A DNA stretch of 64,000 bases from Paenibacillus sp. PL91 (lineage in GTDB: Bacteria > Bacillota > Bacilli > Paenibacillales > Paenibacillaceae), in NCBI RefSeq assembly GCF_012935325.2, contig NZ_JABBYG020000018.1, positions 1 to 64,000 of the forward strand. Direction: 5' to 3'. Below are positions 54,126-61,101 of this stretch, one piece after another. The notes under the pieces are model-generated. The model saw nothing but the letters and a program-made list of their open reading frames with translations. It was not told the DNA's origin and made no database searches. The position numbers and the translations under genes were made by a program. The stretch's first letter is position 1; each line of letters begins with the position of its first letter.

Positions 54126-54950
54126 TCAGCCGTTGAAATAGTGACCCTGTTCAAGATCCGCGATTAGCCCGGGATGCACAGGCCGCCATCCCAAGAGTTC
54201 CTGAGTCTGTACGCTCGACCTCGGGATGTCAAGCACCGCCAAGCGGCCGAGAAAGCCGAAGTGGGCTTCTGCCTCTTCGCGGGAAATGCTGACCACCGGC
54301 ATGTTCAGGTGTTTACCGATGACGCCGGCGATGTCGCGGAATGGCACGCCCTCGTCTCCGACCCCGTCAAGCCGTGACCCCGCCGGGGCGGCTTCCAGCG
54401 CCAAGCGGAACAAGTGCGCCGCATCGAGGCGATGTACGGCCGGCCAGCGGTTGGACCCGTCACCGATGTAGGCCGAGACGCCTTTGTCACGAGCAATGTC
54501 GATCAACATTGAGACGAAGCCAGCTTTTGTCTCGCCGTGCACGGACGGTGCGAGATTGACGACCGATGATCGCACTCCAGCCAGCGCGAACGCCGCGTTC
54601 TCCGATGCCGCCCCATTCATGTGAGCGGTGATCACGAACGGCTTGCCGGAGCCCTCGAGTGCCGCCCCCATTGTCTCGACGGCGCGCAGATCGGTTGTGA
54701 GCGATCCGGCGAAGTCCGAGAAGTCGTGCTTAAACGCCAGGTGAATGACGCCGTCCGCAGCGGCGGCGCCGCTGCGAAGTCTATCGAGGTCGTTAAGGGC
54801 ACCGCGGTGCACCTCGGCCCCAGCTTCCTTCAGTACCGCGGCGCCATTGTCTGAGCGGGTAAGGCCAATGACCTTATGACCGGCATCAATAAGTTCGCGG
54901 ACGACGGCGGAACCGATGTAGCCTGCTGCTCCTGTGACAAAAATACGCAT
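54126..54950 (-). CDS. NAD(P)-dependent epimerase-like SDR
   Basis: A 274-residue extended-type SDR. The cofactor loop is VTGAAGYIGSAVVREL (4-19); DGVIHLAFKHDF is the typical strand 4 region. The classical YxxxK is replaced by later elements (NLAPSVHGETKAGF), as in atypical UDP-sugar-like or YwnB-like members. AGGAGG precedes the ATG. GC-rich third positions differ from the window average, pointing to acquisition. Cargo of the nested element, probably in one operon with the next SDR under the TetR gene. Confidence 0.88.
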   Translation of the reverse strand: MRIFVTGAAGYIGSAVVRELIDAGHKVIGLTRSDNGAAVLKEAGAEVHRGALNDLDRLRSGAAAADGVIHLAFKHDFSDFAGSLTTDLRAVETMGAALEGSGKPFVITAHMNGAASENAAFALAGVRSSVVNLAPSVHGETKAGFVSMLIDIARDKGVSAYIGDGSNRWPAVHRLDAAHLFRLALEAAPAGSRLDGVGDEGVPFRDIAGVIGKHLNMPVVSISREEAEAHFGFLGRLAVLDIPRSSVQTQELLGWRPVHPGLIADLEQGHYFNG

Positions 54951-55123
54951 AATAAAGTCCTCCTTATAGTGGTGGGCGGTAGCCTCAATGGGCCCACGTA
55001 CTCTCGCTGCAGCTCGAAGATACTGCAGCTGTTAATCATCAGCTCGAAGGGGTTAATCTGATCGCCACACAAGTGGAAGATGTTGCAACGTAGGAACAGG
55101 TGATGAACGGTTATCACCGTAAC

Positions 55124-55882
55124 TTAGATCTGAGAGCCGCCTCCGTCCACAGGGAACTCAGCCCCGGTGGTGTAAGTGGCGTCGAACGCAAGAAATGCGA
55201 CTGCTTTGGCAACCTCGAGGGGGTCGCCTACTCGCAGCATCGGATTCTCCTGGCTCATCTGCGCCTTAGTTTGTTCGGCTGCATCCTTCGGCATCGACTT
55301 CTCCAAGATGCCTGTGTCGATGGGGCCAGGGCTGACCGCGTTGACGCGAATCTTCCGCGGCAACAGCTCGCGGGCCATACTGCGAGTCATGGAGCGCAGC
55401 GCTGCTTTACTGGCCGCGTATGCACTGATCATCGGGATCCCCAACACGTTCACGACAGAGGTGGTGAGCACCACGCCGCTTCCTTCGCTCAGCAACGGGG
55501 CGAGTTTCTGCACGGTGAAGTACGGACCCTTGGCGTTAATTGTAAGTAACTCATCGTACACATCCTCCGTCACCGCCTCAAAAGGGGCGAAGCGCGTGAC
55601 GCCAGCGTTAACGAACAAGGCATCGAACGTGCCGAACTCCGCCTTCACCCGGTCGGCCAACGCGTCGATATCCTTGAGAGACGCGGCATCGCTTAGCACT
55701 GCGACCGCGTTGTCGCCAAGTTGTTCACGAGCCGAGTCGAGCGTAGCTTGGGTACGCCCGGTGATCAGAACGCACGCACCTTCATCCGCCAGCAACTTCG
55801 CCGTTGTGAAGCCGAACCCGCTGCTGCCTCCCGTGATCACGACTTTCTTACCAGCGTACTTGCCCTTACTGGAATGTTCCAT
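55124..55882 (-). CDS. Classical short-chain dehydrogenase
   Basis: A 252-residue oxidoreductase with all marks: TGGSSGFG cofactor loop (17-24), NAG, catalytic Ser in TTSVVN, YAASK (Tyr/Lys pair), VSPGPIDTG, and the C-terminal GAEFPVDGGGS. GAGGAGG precedes the ATG. GC-rich like its partner. Upstream of the epimerase-like gene by 173 bases and divergent from the TetR gene. Substrate unknown; perhaps detoxification of carbonyl compounds. Confidence 0.92.
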   Translation of the reverse strand: MEHSSKGKYAGKKVVITGGSSGFGFTTAKLLADEGACVLITGRTQATLDSAREQLGDNAVAVLSDAASLKDIDALADRVKAEFGTFDALFVNAGVTRFAPFEAVTEDVYDELLTINAKGPYFTVQKLAPLLSEGSGVVLTTSVVNVLGIPMISAYAASKAALRSMTRSMARELLPRKIRVNAVSPGPIDTGILEKSMPKDAAEQTKAQMSQENPMLRVGDPLEVAKAVAFLAFDATYTTGAEFPVDGGGSQI

Positions 55883-55900
55883 TTTAATCTTGCCTCCTCT

Positions 55901-56034
55901 GTATAATCCGTAATTTGGATATTAGTTACAGGACCGATTATACAACAAGGGGTTAAATAAATAAACTAATATTATTAAAATAGTTAATTTAATAATTTTC
56001 GTTTGTGATAACAACGATTATATTATAATATTAG
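55901..56034. promoter_or_regulatory. Palindromes between SDR and TetR genes
   Basis: GTATAATC (55901-55908) / GATTATAC (55936-55943) and CTAATATTA (55966-55974) / TAATATTAG (56026-56034). AT-rich divergent promoter region; candidates for the TetR operator. Confidence 0.5.
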
Positions 56035-56061
56035 TGATGAGCATCAAAGGAGGCTTCAATC

Positions 56062-56703
56062 GTGAGAAAACCCGTGAGCGCAGAACATTATATTAGTAAA
56101 ATCAAACCTGTAATTAGAAAAACCAGATTCAGCCAACTGAAAATAGACGATATCGCCAAACATATGGATATTAGCAAAGTGACGCTTTATAAGCATTTTT
56201 CATCGAAAGATGAAATCATCGAGCAGGTTGTAGAGCATGGAATTAACTATTTGCAGCAGGCTGATGCCGTTGTAAATGATGATTCCGTCTCTTTTATTGA
56301 GCGTTTTCAAAAAACGTTTCTGCAATCGTTGATATGTGTTATATATTTATCCGATTTGTTCCTGCAAGACCTCAAGGAATACTATCCGCGGCTTTTTGAA
56401 ACTCTTGTCGTTGCCCAACAAAATCGGAATAAAAATTTACAAACATTTTTTGAAAGCGGGATGGATAAGAAGATTTTCAACAGAATACACGCTATGCTGT
56501 CTTTGGTTCAAGATGATGCTACGCTGCGGCGCATCATGGAACCGACATTTAGTATTCAGTGGTATGATCTCACCTTGAAACAAGCAGTTATGGAATTTTA
56601 TAAAATGAAACGGTATCAAGTGATTAGACCTGAATATCTGGATTCTGTTGACGATTCCGATATTGAAAAAGAGATCGTTCGAATTTTACAATCCATTTCA
56701 TGA
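56062..56703 (+). CDS. TetR-family regulator carried by the nested element
   Basis: A 213-residue regulator. The helix-turn-helix is QLKIDDIAKHMDISKVTLYK followed by HFSSKDEIIEQVVEHG; the C-terminal domain is helical and divergent. GTG start behind AAAGGAGG. Divergent from the SDR pair, so likely their repressor. AT-rich, in contrast with the SDR genes, so the cassette seems assembled from different sources. Confidence 0.9.
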   Translation: MRKPVSAEHYISKIKPVIRKTRFSQLKIDDIAKHMDISKVTLYKHFSSKDEIIEQVVEHGINYLQQADAVVNDDSVSFIERFQKTFLQSLICVIYLSDLFLQDLKEYYPRLFETLVVAQQNRNKNLQTFFESGMDKKIFNRIHAMLSLVQDDATLRRIMEPTFSIQWYDLTLKQAVMEFYKMKRYQVIRPEYLDSVDDSDIEKEIVRILQSIS

Positions 56704-57187
56704 ATATTATTCGCACTCTCGGTCTGCTCTTATTGATGCTGGCAACTGAGCAGATTCCGGTGGCCGATAATGATGCTGTGCTGGACCCGTCTTAACAGTC
56801 TCAAGCGATCAGAGTTTTATCCGAGTCACTCTAAACTTCCACGGCACGTTAGCCAATAAAAGCAGCGAAAGTCTAGTCTTTCGAATTTCTAGTCCGTCAC
56901 TGCTTCTTTATGAGTCAGTCTAATTCAGTTTGTCGGGTGACCAAACTAAGAGAAAGGAAAGGGGAAACGCCAAGTCAGACGCGATTCAGGGCTTAGGTAT
57001 ATTTTCGTTAGAATGTTGGCGGTACCCCTAATTATGTTCCGGCATCTTGTCACAATCATAATTAAAACATTTCAACCGGATTTTAATTTTCTAGTAGACT
57101 ATACTTGTACCGTACATTCATTTCCTCCTTCTTGTCCCGTTTTTTAGTATTTACCATTTTATGGTAAATGCGGATCATTGACATCGT
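56704..57187. other. Non-coding right arm of the nested element, with a truncated gene start
   Basis: No intact gene. On the minus strand AAGGAGGAA precedes an ATG at 57121 whose frame ends after 12 codons (57083), so this is either a leader peptide or the stump of a lost gene. Nearby, ATTTACCAT (57149-57157) / ATGGTAAAT (57161-57169) is a perfect palindrome. Confidence 0.45.
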
Positions 57188-57387
57188 TCATTCCACCACA
57201 AAATCCGAATACCCCAAAAAAAGAAACGGCACTGGGCTTTTTCCCATGCCGTTTTGGATTCCATTTTTATTCCCGGTCTTGTCTTTGAGTTAACTAAATG
57301 ACATTGCCTATGGGGGCTGCCTTTTTAGCACTCTGTTGATGTTTTAACCAACAATAATAGACGACTATCTTGGATTACAAATAGGAC

Positions 57388-57612
57388 CTAAATCAAAGCG
57401 ATAGCAAGCAGAGCAAACAGCGATAAAGCAAAAATACCAGCGCCAAATCCAAACCCAAACCAGCCAGATGCTCGGACACCATCCGCTCTCCTTAAATAAA
57501 CATTATCGTTATCCACGTTAACGATAACGCCCTCAAAGCATTCCCCGTTACGCATTTGAACGCGAACTCTACAATTCATATTCCTCCTGCAAAAATGATA
57601 CATTTCACCCAT
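57388..57612 (-). CDS. Small Sm-like protein with C-terminal membrane helix
   Basis: A 74-residue protein. The first 45 residues look like an Sm/LSm fold: CRVRVQMRNGECFEGVIVNV (Sm1-like) then NDNVYLRR. A short linker leads to a Gly/Phe-rich stretch and a helix GIFALSLFALLAIALI that would enter the membrane. ATG at 57612 is favoured by GAGGAG eight bases upstream; the GTG at 57621 is too close. Its terminator was split by the IS. Function unknown. Confidence 0.72.
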   Translation of the reverse strand: MGEMYHFCRRNMNCRVRVQMRNGECFEGVIVNVDNDNVYLRRADGVRASGWFGFGFGAGIFALSLFALLAIALI

Positions 57613-57797
57613 TTGCGTCACTCCTCAATCTTAAGATTCTATTAATCTATTAAAAGCTTGCGTTTTTTGACTGTGCTTTTGTTACCTAAATAAAGACAAG
57701 TATTAAACAGATCCCCTATTTAATAAAAATCGATGGAAGCCATTGAGCAAAACCAAATGGAAAAAGAACATGAATAGCCTATTTTCTAAAATTGGCA

Positions 57798-57845
57798 TTG
57801 ACATCCAAATCGTTAGGTTATATAGTTAGTTACATGAGTAGTTAA
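57798..57845 (+). promoter_or_regulatory. Promoter and operator of the GntR-ABC operon
   Basis: TTGACA (57798-57803), 17 bases, TATAGT (57821-57826): near-consensus sigma-A. TTAGTTAC (57826-57833) / GTAGTTAA (57838-57845) is a partial palindrome overlapping the start point, fitting autorepression by the YtrA-type regulator. Confidence 0.8.
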
Positions 57846-57867
57846 CCAGTTTGGTGGTGATAAACGA

Positions 57868-58236
57868 ATGAACATTATGATGGACGACAGCCGTCCGATA
57901 TTTATTCAAATTGCAGAGCAGATTGAAGATGAGATTATTGAAGGTGTACTGTCCGAGGAATCTCAGGTACTATCGACCAACCAGTTTGCCGCCTTTTACA
58001 AGATAAATCCGGCAACTGCGGCGAAAGGCGTGAATATGCTTGTTGACGAAGGAATTTTGTATAAGAAGCGGGGGATTGGCATGTTTGTGGCAGAGGGGGC
58101 TCGTGCGAAAGTGATTGAGAAGCGGAAAGAGCAATTTTTTGAAGAGTATGTGGTAACGATGGTCCGGGAAGCGAAGAAACTCGGCATCTCGGCCGAACAG
58201 TTAACGGATATGATCCGAAGAGGGGAGAATGTGTAA
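57868..58236 (+). CDS. GntR-family regulator, YtrA type
   Basis: A 122-residue short GntR protein: winged helix 10-75 (IFIQIAEQIEDEIIEGVLSE, TNQFAAFYKINPATAAKGVN) and a small helical dimerisation tail, without a large ligand domain. YtrA members repress adjacent ABC transporters and respond to envelope stress such as cell-wall antibiotics. Overlaps the ATPase gene by one base (TAATG). Confidence 0.92.
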   Translation: MNIMMDDSRPIFIQIAEQIEDEIIEGVLSEESQVLSTNQFAAFYKINPATAAKGVNMLVDEGILYKKRGIGMFVAEGARAKVIEKRKEQFFEEYVVTMVREAKKLGISAEQLTDMIRRGENV

Positions 58237-59129
58237 TGGGTAAAATAGTCGAGTTGAACCAACTGGTGAAGTCTTATGGGGATGTTATAGCAGTTAATAA
58301 TGTAAGCTTCTCCTTGGATAAGGAGAAAATCTATGGACTGCTGGGCAGGAACGGGGCTGGCAAGACGACGATCATGCATATGATCACTGCCCAGCTATTC
58401 GCTACAAGCGGTGAGCTTAAAGTATTCGGTGAAGCCCCTTACGAGAATAACCGTGTACTCAGCCAGGTCTGTTTTATTAAGGAAAGCCAAAAATACCCTG
58501 ATGTTTATCGCATTATCGATGTACTGAATATATCTGCTTCTTTCTTTCCCAACTGGGATCAAGACTATGCGCTCTCACTGGCTGAGGATTTTAGGCTTCC
58601 ATTGAAACGGAGAATGAAGAAGCTTTCCAGAGGCATGCTCTCCTCTGTCGGAATTATTGTCGGCCTTGCTAGCCGTGCGCCGCTCACGATTTTTGACGAG
58701 CCCTACTTGGGTCTGGATGCGGTCGCCCGCAGCTTGTTTTATGATCGTCTGATTGAAGATTATTCACTGCATCCGCGAACGGTTATTTTGTCCACGCATC
58801 TCATCGATGAAGTAAGCCGCATCCTTGAGCATGTATTGGTCATTGATAATGGGACCTTGATCATAGATGAGGAAGCAGAGGCGCTTCGCGGCCGGGCGTT
58901 TACTTTGGCGGGACCTAAAGCTGCTGTTGAATCCTTCACGGCAGGCAAGGAGGTCATCCATCGCGAGCCTTTCGGCAACTTGGTAACGGCAACCGTAATG
59001 GGCCGTTGGGATGCCCGTGAACGCAAGCAGGCGGAAGCATTGGGACTTGAGCTTGCTCCCGTATCCCTCCAGCAATTAATTATTTATCTGACGAATGGCA
59101 AAACGCATAGAAAGGCGGTTGAAGTCTAA
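58236..59129 (+). CDS. ABC transporter ATPase, YtrB type
   Basis: A 297-residue ATPase: Walker A GRNGAGKT (about 38-45), Q-loop region FIKESQ, signature LSRGMLSSVG, which departs from LSGGQ as usual in this subfamily, Walker B LTIFDEP and switch His in LSTHLIDE. A C-terminal domain of 80 residues follows. Overlaps both neighbours, so all three genes are one operon. With the permease it probably exports or senses an antimicrobial or lipid compound. Confidence 0.93.
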   Translation: MGKIVELNQLVKSYGDVIAVNNVSFSLDKEKIYGLLGRNGAGKTTIMHMITAQLFATSGELKVFGEAPYENNRVLSQVCFIKESQKYPDVYRIIDVLNISASFFPNWDQDYALSLAEDFRLPLKRRMKKLSRGMLSSVGIIVGLASRAPLTIFDEPYLGLDAVARSLFYDRLIEDYSLHPRTVILSTHLIDEVSRILEHVLVIDNGTLIIDEEAEALRGRAFTLAGPKAAVESFTAGKEVIHREPFGNLVTATVMGRWDARERKQAEALGLELAPVSLQQLIIYLTNGKTHRKAVEV

Positions 59130-59809
59130 TGAACCGAGTCGTAAGCGTCGTGAAAATGCACAGCAGGGATAAATGGTCGTGGTTTATCGTCCCTTGGCTA
59201 GTCATGCTTTCAAGCTTCTTAATCAATCTTCTTATCAGCTATCTTGTTGAAGAGCCTCTCCAAACCGGTGGTGTTGCCTCCATCTACATTTATATGTTTA
59301 TAGCAGGAATTATTACGCTGGCACAAACCTTTCCATTCGCCCTTGGCATGAGTGTAAGTAGAACGGATTACTTTCTGGGAACCTCGGCCATCATTATTTT
59401 GACAAGCATAGGATCCACCATTCTACTGTTTCTTCTCGGTCTCACGGAAGGTTGGACGAACGATTGGGGAAGTGATTTGAATTACTTTCATGTGCCTTAT
59501 CTCAGCGACGGTCCTCTCATCAATCAATTAACGGTGCCACTGGTCCTCTTATTATTCATGCATTATTCGGGGATTTTGATTGCTGCAACACACAAGCGTA
59601 CTGGCCGTAATGGCATGTTTATCATTTCAGGCGTTATGCTGCTGGTGTCTACCGTTTTAGGATTTCTGGCAAATTATTTGGATTGGTATCCTTCCATCTT
59701 TAAATGGATGGGTGAACAATCTGCTGTGGACTATACGCTTTGGATGCTTCCATTAATCGTCATATTCGCGGCGGCGTCTTACCTTCTGCTGCGCAAAGCG
59801 ACCATTTAA
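59129..59809 (+). CDS. ABC transporter permease of the YtrA operon
   Basis: A 226-residue membrane protein with six predicted helices (about 15-37, 53-75, 85-108, 140-158, 170-190, 200-220) and no large outside domain. ATG overlaps the ATPase stop (TAATGAA). Partner of the YtrB-like ATPase. Ends at a strong bidirectional terminator. Confidence 0.88.
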   Translation: MNRVVSVVKMHSRDKWSWFIVPWLVMLSSFLINLLISYLVEEPLQTGGVASIYIYMFIAGIITLAQTFPFALGMSVSRTDYFLGTSAIIILTSIGSTILLFLLGLTEGWTNDWGSDLNYFHVPYLSDGPLINQLTVPLVLLLFMHYSGILIAATHKRTGRNGMFIISGVMLLVSTVLGFLANYLDWYPSIFKWMGEQSAVDYTLWMLPLIVIFAAASYLLLRKATI

Positions 59810-59818
59810 TTTCAGAAA

Positions 59819-59868
59819 AAGCAGCGGCAGCTTCGGACACGAAATCATGTCCTTGGCTGCCGCTGCTT
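59819..59868. terminator. Bidirectional terminator
   Basis: Perfect 13-bp AAGCAGCGGCAGC (59819-59831) / GCTGCCGCTGCTT (59856-59868), with inner GGACA/TGTCC; five U residues on the minus side. Confidence 0.9.
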
Positions 59869-59876
59869 CTCAGTCG

Positions 59877-60530
59877 CTAATCTTCAAATCGCAAAGTAAA
59901 GATGAGTGCCCGTTCAAGTCCGCTTAGCGACTCTGGCGAGAGATCTGCTGCGCTTATTACATTGTTGCTCGTTGCTTGCATTCCCCAAAGATAAACAGGT
60001 TCATCGGCAGTAAAAGTACGGGGTTCACTATGATAGATTAATCCTCTTGCGGTTAACTTTTTATCCCATGGAATGGTAAAGGTAGCAGTCGATGATCCGG
60101 AGTCATTTTTTGTACTGACTTTAATCGTGTTAAATGTATCCTGTCCTTCGATGAAAAATGTATCAATTGATATGATAACTTCGACTTCGCGACTCATCTT
60201 TGCATCCGAATGGAAGAACAAATCACCGATAGAGCCAGCTGAAGCTACTTTCTTGCCATTTTGCCATATATCAATATCCATTATTGCGTTTGGTTTATTT
60301 CCTTCATAGCTCAATTTAAAAGCTCCGGACATAGGACCTAAAAAAGGCTGAAACTTTGCACCATCGCCTTTAAACAACTCAACTGATGTCTGTGTAATTA
60401 CTGCGCTTCCATTATTTTTTTCAGTTTCAAGCGTTTCAGCTTCAAATAATGAAGAACAGCCTGATGAAAGCAACGCAAGCAAACTTACGAACATCACGAT
60501 ACCAAATGCTTTATTTTTGCTAGCCGTCAT
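59877..60530 (-). CDS. Lipoprotein of unknown function
   Basis: A 217-residue lipoprotein (lipobox LSSGC, Cys25), the mature part beta-rich with no recognised domain (KLSYEGNKPNAIMDIDIWQN, FTIPWDKKLTARGLIYHSEP). ATG at 60530 is chosen for AGGGGGGAGA close upstream; a longer frame from 60566 starts exactly at the stop of the decayed gene upstream. Possibly a two-gene locus originally. Confidence 0.75.
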   Translation of the reverse strand: MTASKNKAFGIVMFVSLLALLSSGCSSLFEAETLETEKNNGSAVITQTSVELFKGDGAKFQPFLGPMSGAFKLSYEGNKPNAIMDIDIWQNGKKVASAGSIGDLFFHSDAKMSREVEVIISIDTFFIEGQDTFNTIKVSTKNDSGSSTATFTIPWDKKLTARGLIYHSEPRTFTADEPVYLWGMQATSNNVISAADLSPESLSGLERALIFTLRFED

Positions 60531-60565
60531 TATTTGTCTCCCCCCTCTCGATTCCATCCGTTCCA

Positions 60566-60842
60566 TCAGTTTCGCACCAATTCTTGTGTTAAAAAATCTT
60601 GTACTTGGCTCAAAAATGGGGTTTCAAGCACGATACCATCAGCATCGATGATCAAATACATGGGAAACTCCTTCAATCCAAGAGCCTTATCCCACTTCAC
60701 ATTACGTTCTTGACTTTGCTTCACCAGAAGGTACTAATTCCTTCATAACGTCTTCTTTACTCGGGCCACCACAACCCGAGAGTAAAAGCAGAGCTGCGAC
60801 AACAGCAAATATAAACAAGCGGCAGTTAGTATATACGTTCAT
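60566..60842 (-). pseudogene. Remnant of a thioredoxin-like lipoprotein
   Basis: ATG at 60842 (GGAGGAAG upstream) begins a lipoprotein signal ending LLLSGCGG and 46 residues before a stop. In another frame the sequence continues QERNVKWDKALGLKEFPMYL and IDADGIVLETP, the C-terminal part of a thioredoxin/TlpA-like fold, to TGA at 60566. The middle with CxxC is gone: an internal deletion plus frame change. Confidence 0.72.
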
Positions 60843-61037
60843 AAGCTTCCTCCCTATAAATCACTGTTAAAGCCACAATTTCGGTGGAATAATAAAGCAT
60901 ATTATCCAATCCTAACCCTTTATCCATCCTATTGCTATATAAAAAACAGACGCTTCATATCTGCTTATGGTTGCGTTTCTTATTAAACTAAGCAGCCAAA
61001 CGACCAAAGCTCAATTGTAAGCTAGACATAACAAAGA
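60843..61037. other. Intergenic region without a supported gene
   Basis: AT-rich DNA before the decayed lipoprotein gene and beyond the next minus gene. TATAAA-like boxes at about 60855 and 60944 could be promoters for the minus strand. Nothing else seen. Confidence 0.4.
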
Positions 61038-61062
61038 GGAGCTGCCTTTTGGCAAGCTCCTG
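61038..61062 (-). terminator. Terminator of the DUF4965-type gene
   Basis: AGGAGCTGCC and GGCAAGCTCCT form a stem with one bulge around TTTT, 40 bases past the stop; short U-rich tail on the minus transcript. Confidence 0.65.
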
Positions 61063-61101
61063 CTTCCGTAATATAGATACACTCAACACCGTAATGCCAC
61101 G

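Larger units (their letters stand above)
53842..57214. mobile_element. Transposase-less element nested in the IS
   Basis: Perfect 27-bp inverted ends, 53842-53868 and 57188-57214, beginning GGGTATTCGG at each tip, and an 8-bp direct repeat CAAAAAAA outside both (53834-53841, 57215-57222). Content: two minus-strand SDR genes with clearly GC-rich sequence, a divergent AT-rich TetR gene, and about 480 bases of non-coding DNA. No transposase is present, so it resembles a mobile insertion cassette moved in trans. The parent family was not identified; the duplication is A-rich, so weight it moderately. Confidence 0.8.
52278..57306 (+). mobile_element. IS4-family (IS231-like) insertion sequence split by a nested element
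   Basis: Left end CAATGTCATTAAGTTAA (52278) and right end, inverted, CAATGTCATTTAGTTAA (ends 57306) differ at one position. A 10-bp direct repeat CCTATGGGGG flanks it (52268-52277 and 57307-57316), the size expected for IS231-type insertion, and the target is a terminator loop, a known preference of that group. Removing the nested 3373-bp element and its 8-bp duplication leaves 1648 bp, a normal IS231 length. The transposase is frameshifted, so the copy is probably dead. Confidence 0.85.

Noticed and set aside
53903-54154. 83-residue minus-strand frame in the nested element
   Set aside because: No ribosome site, Ser/Arg-rich composition, and it overlaps the end of the SDR gene in another frame.
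54174-55913. Long plus-strand frames opposite the SDR genes
   Set aside because: Shadows caused by high GC third positions of the real minus-strand genes.
52278-57306. Composite transposon formed by two IS copies
   Set aside because: Only one transposase and one pair of IS ends exist; the inner boundaries are a different 27-bp repeat with its own duplication, so nested insertion explains all features.
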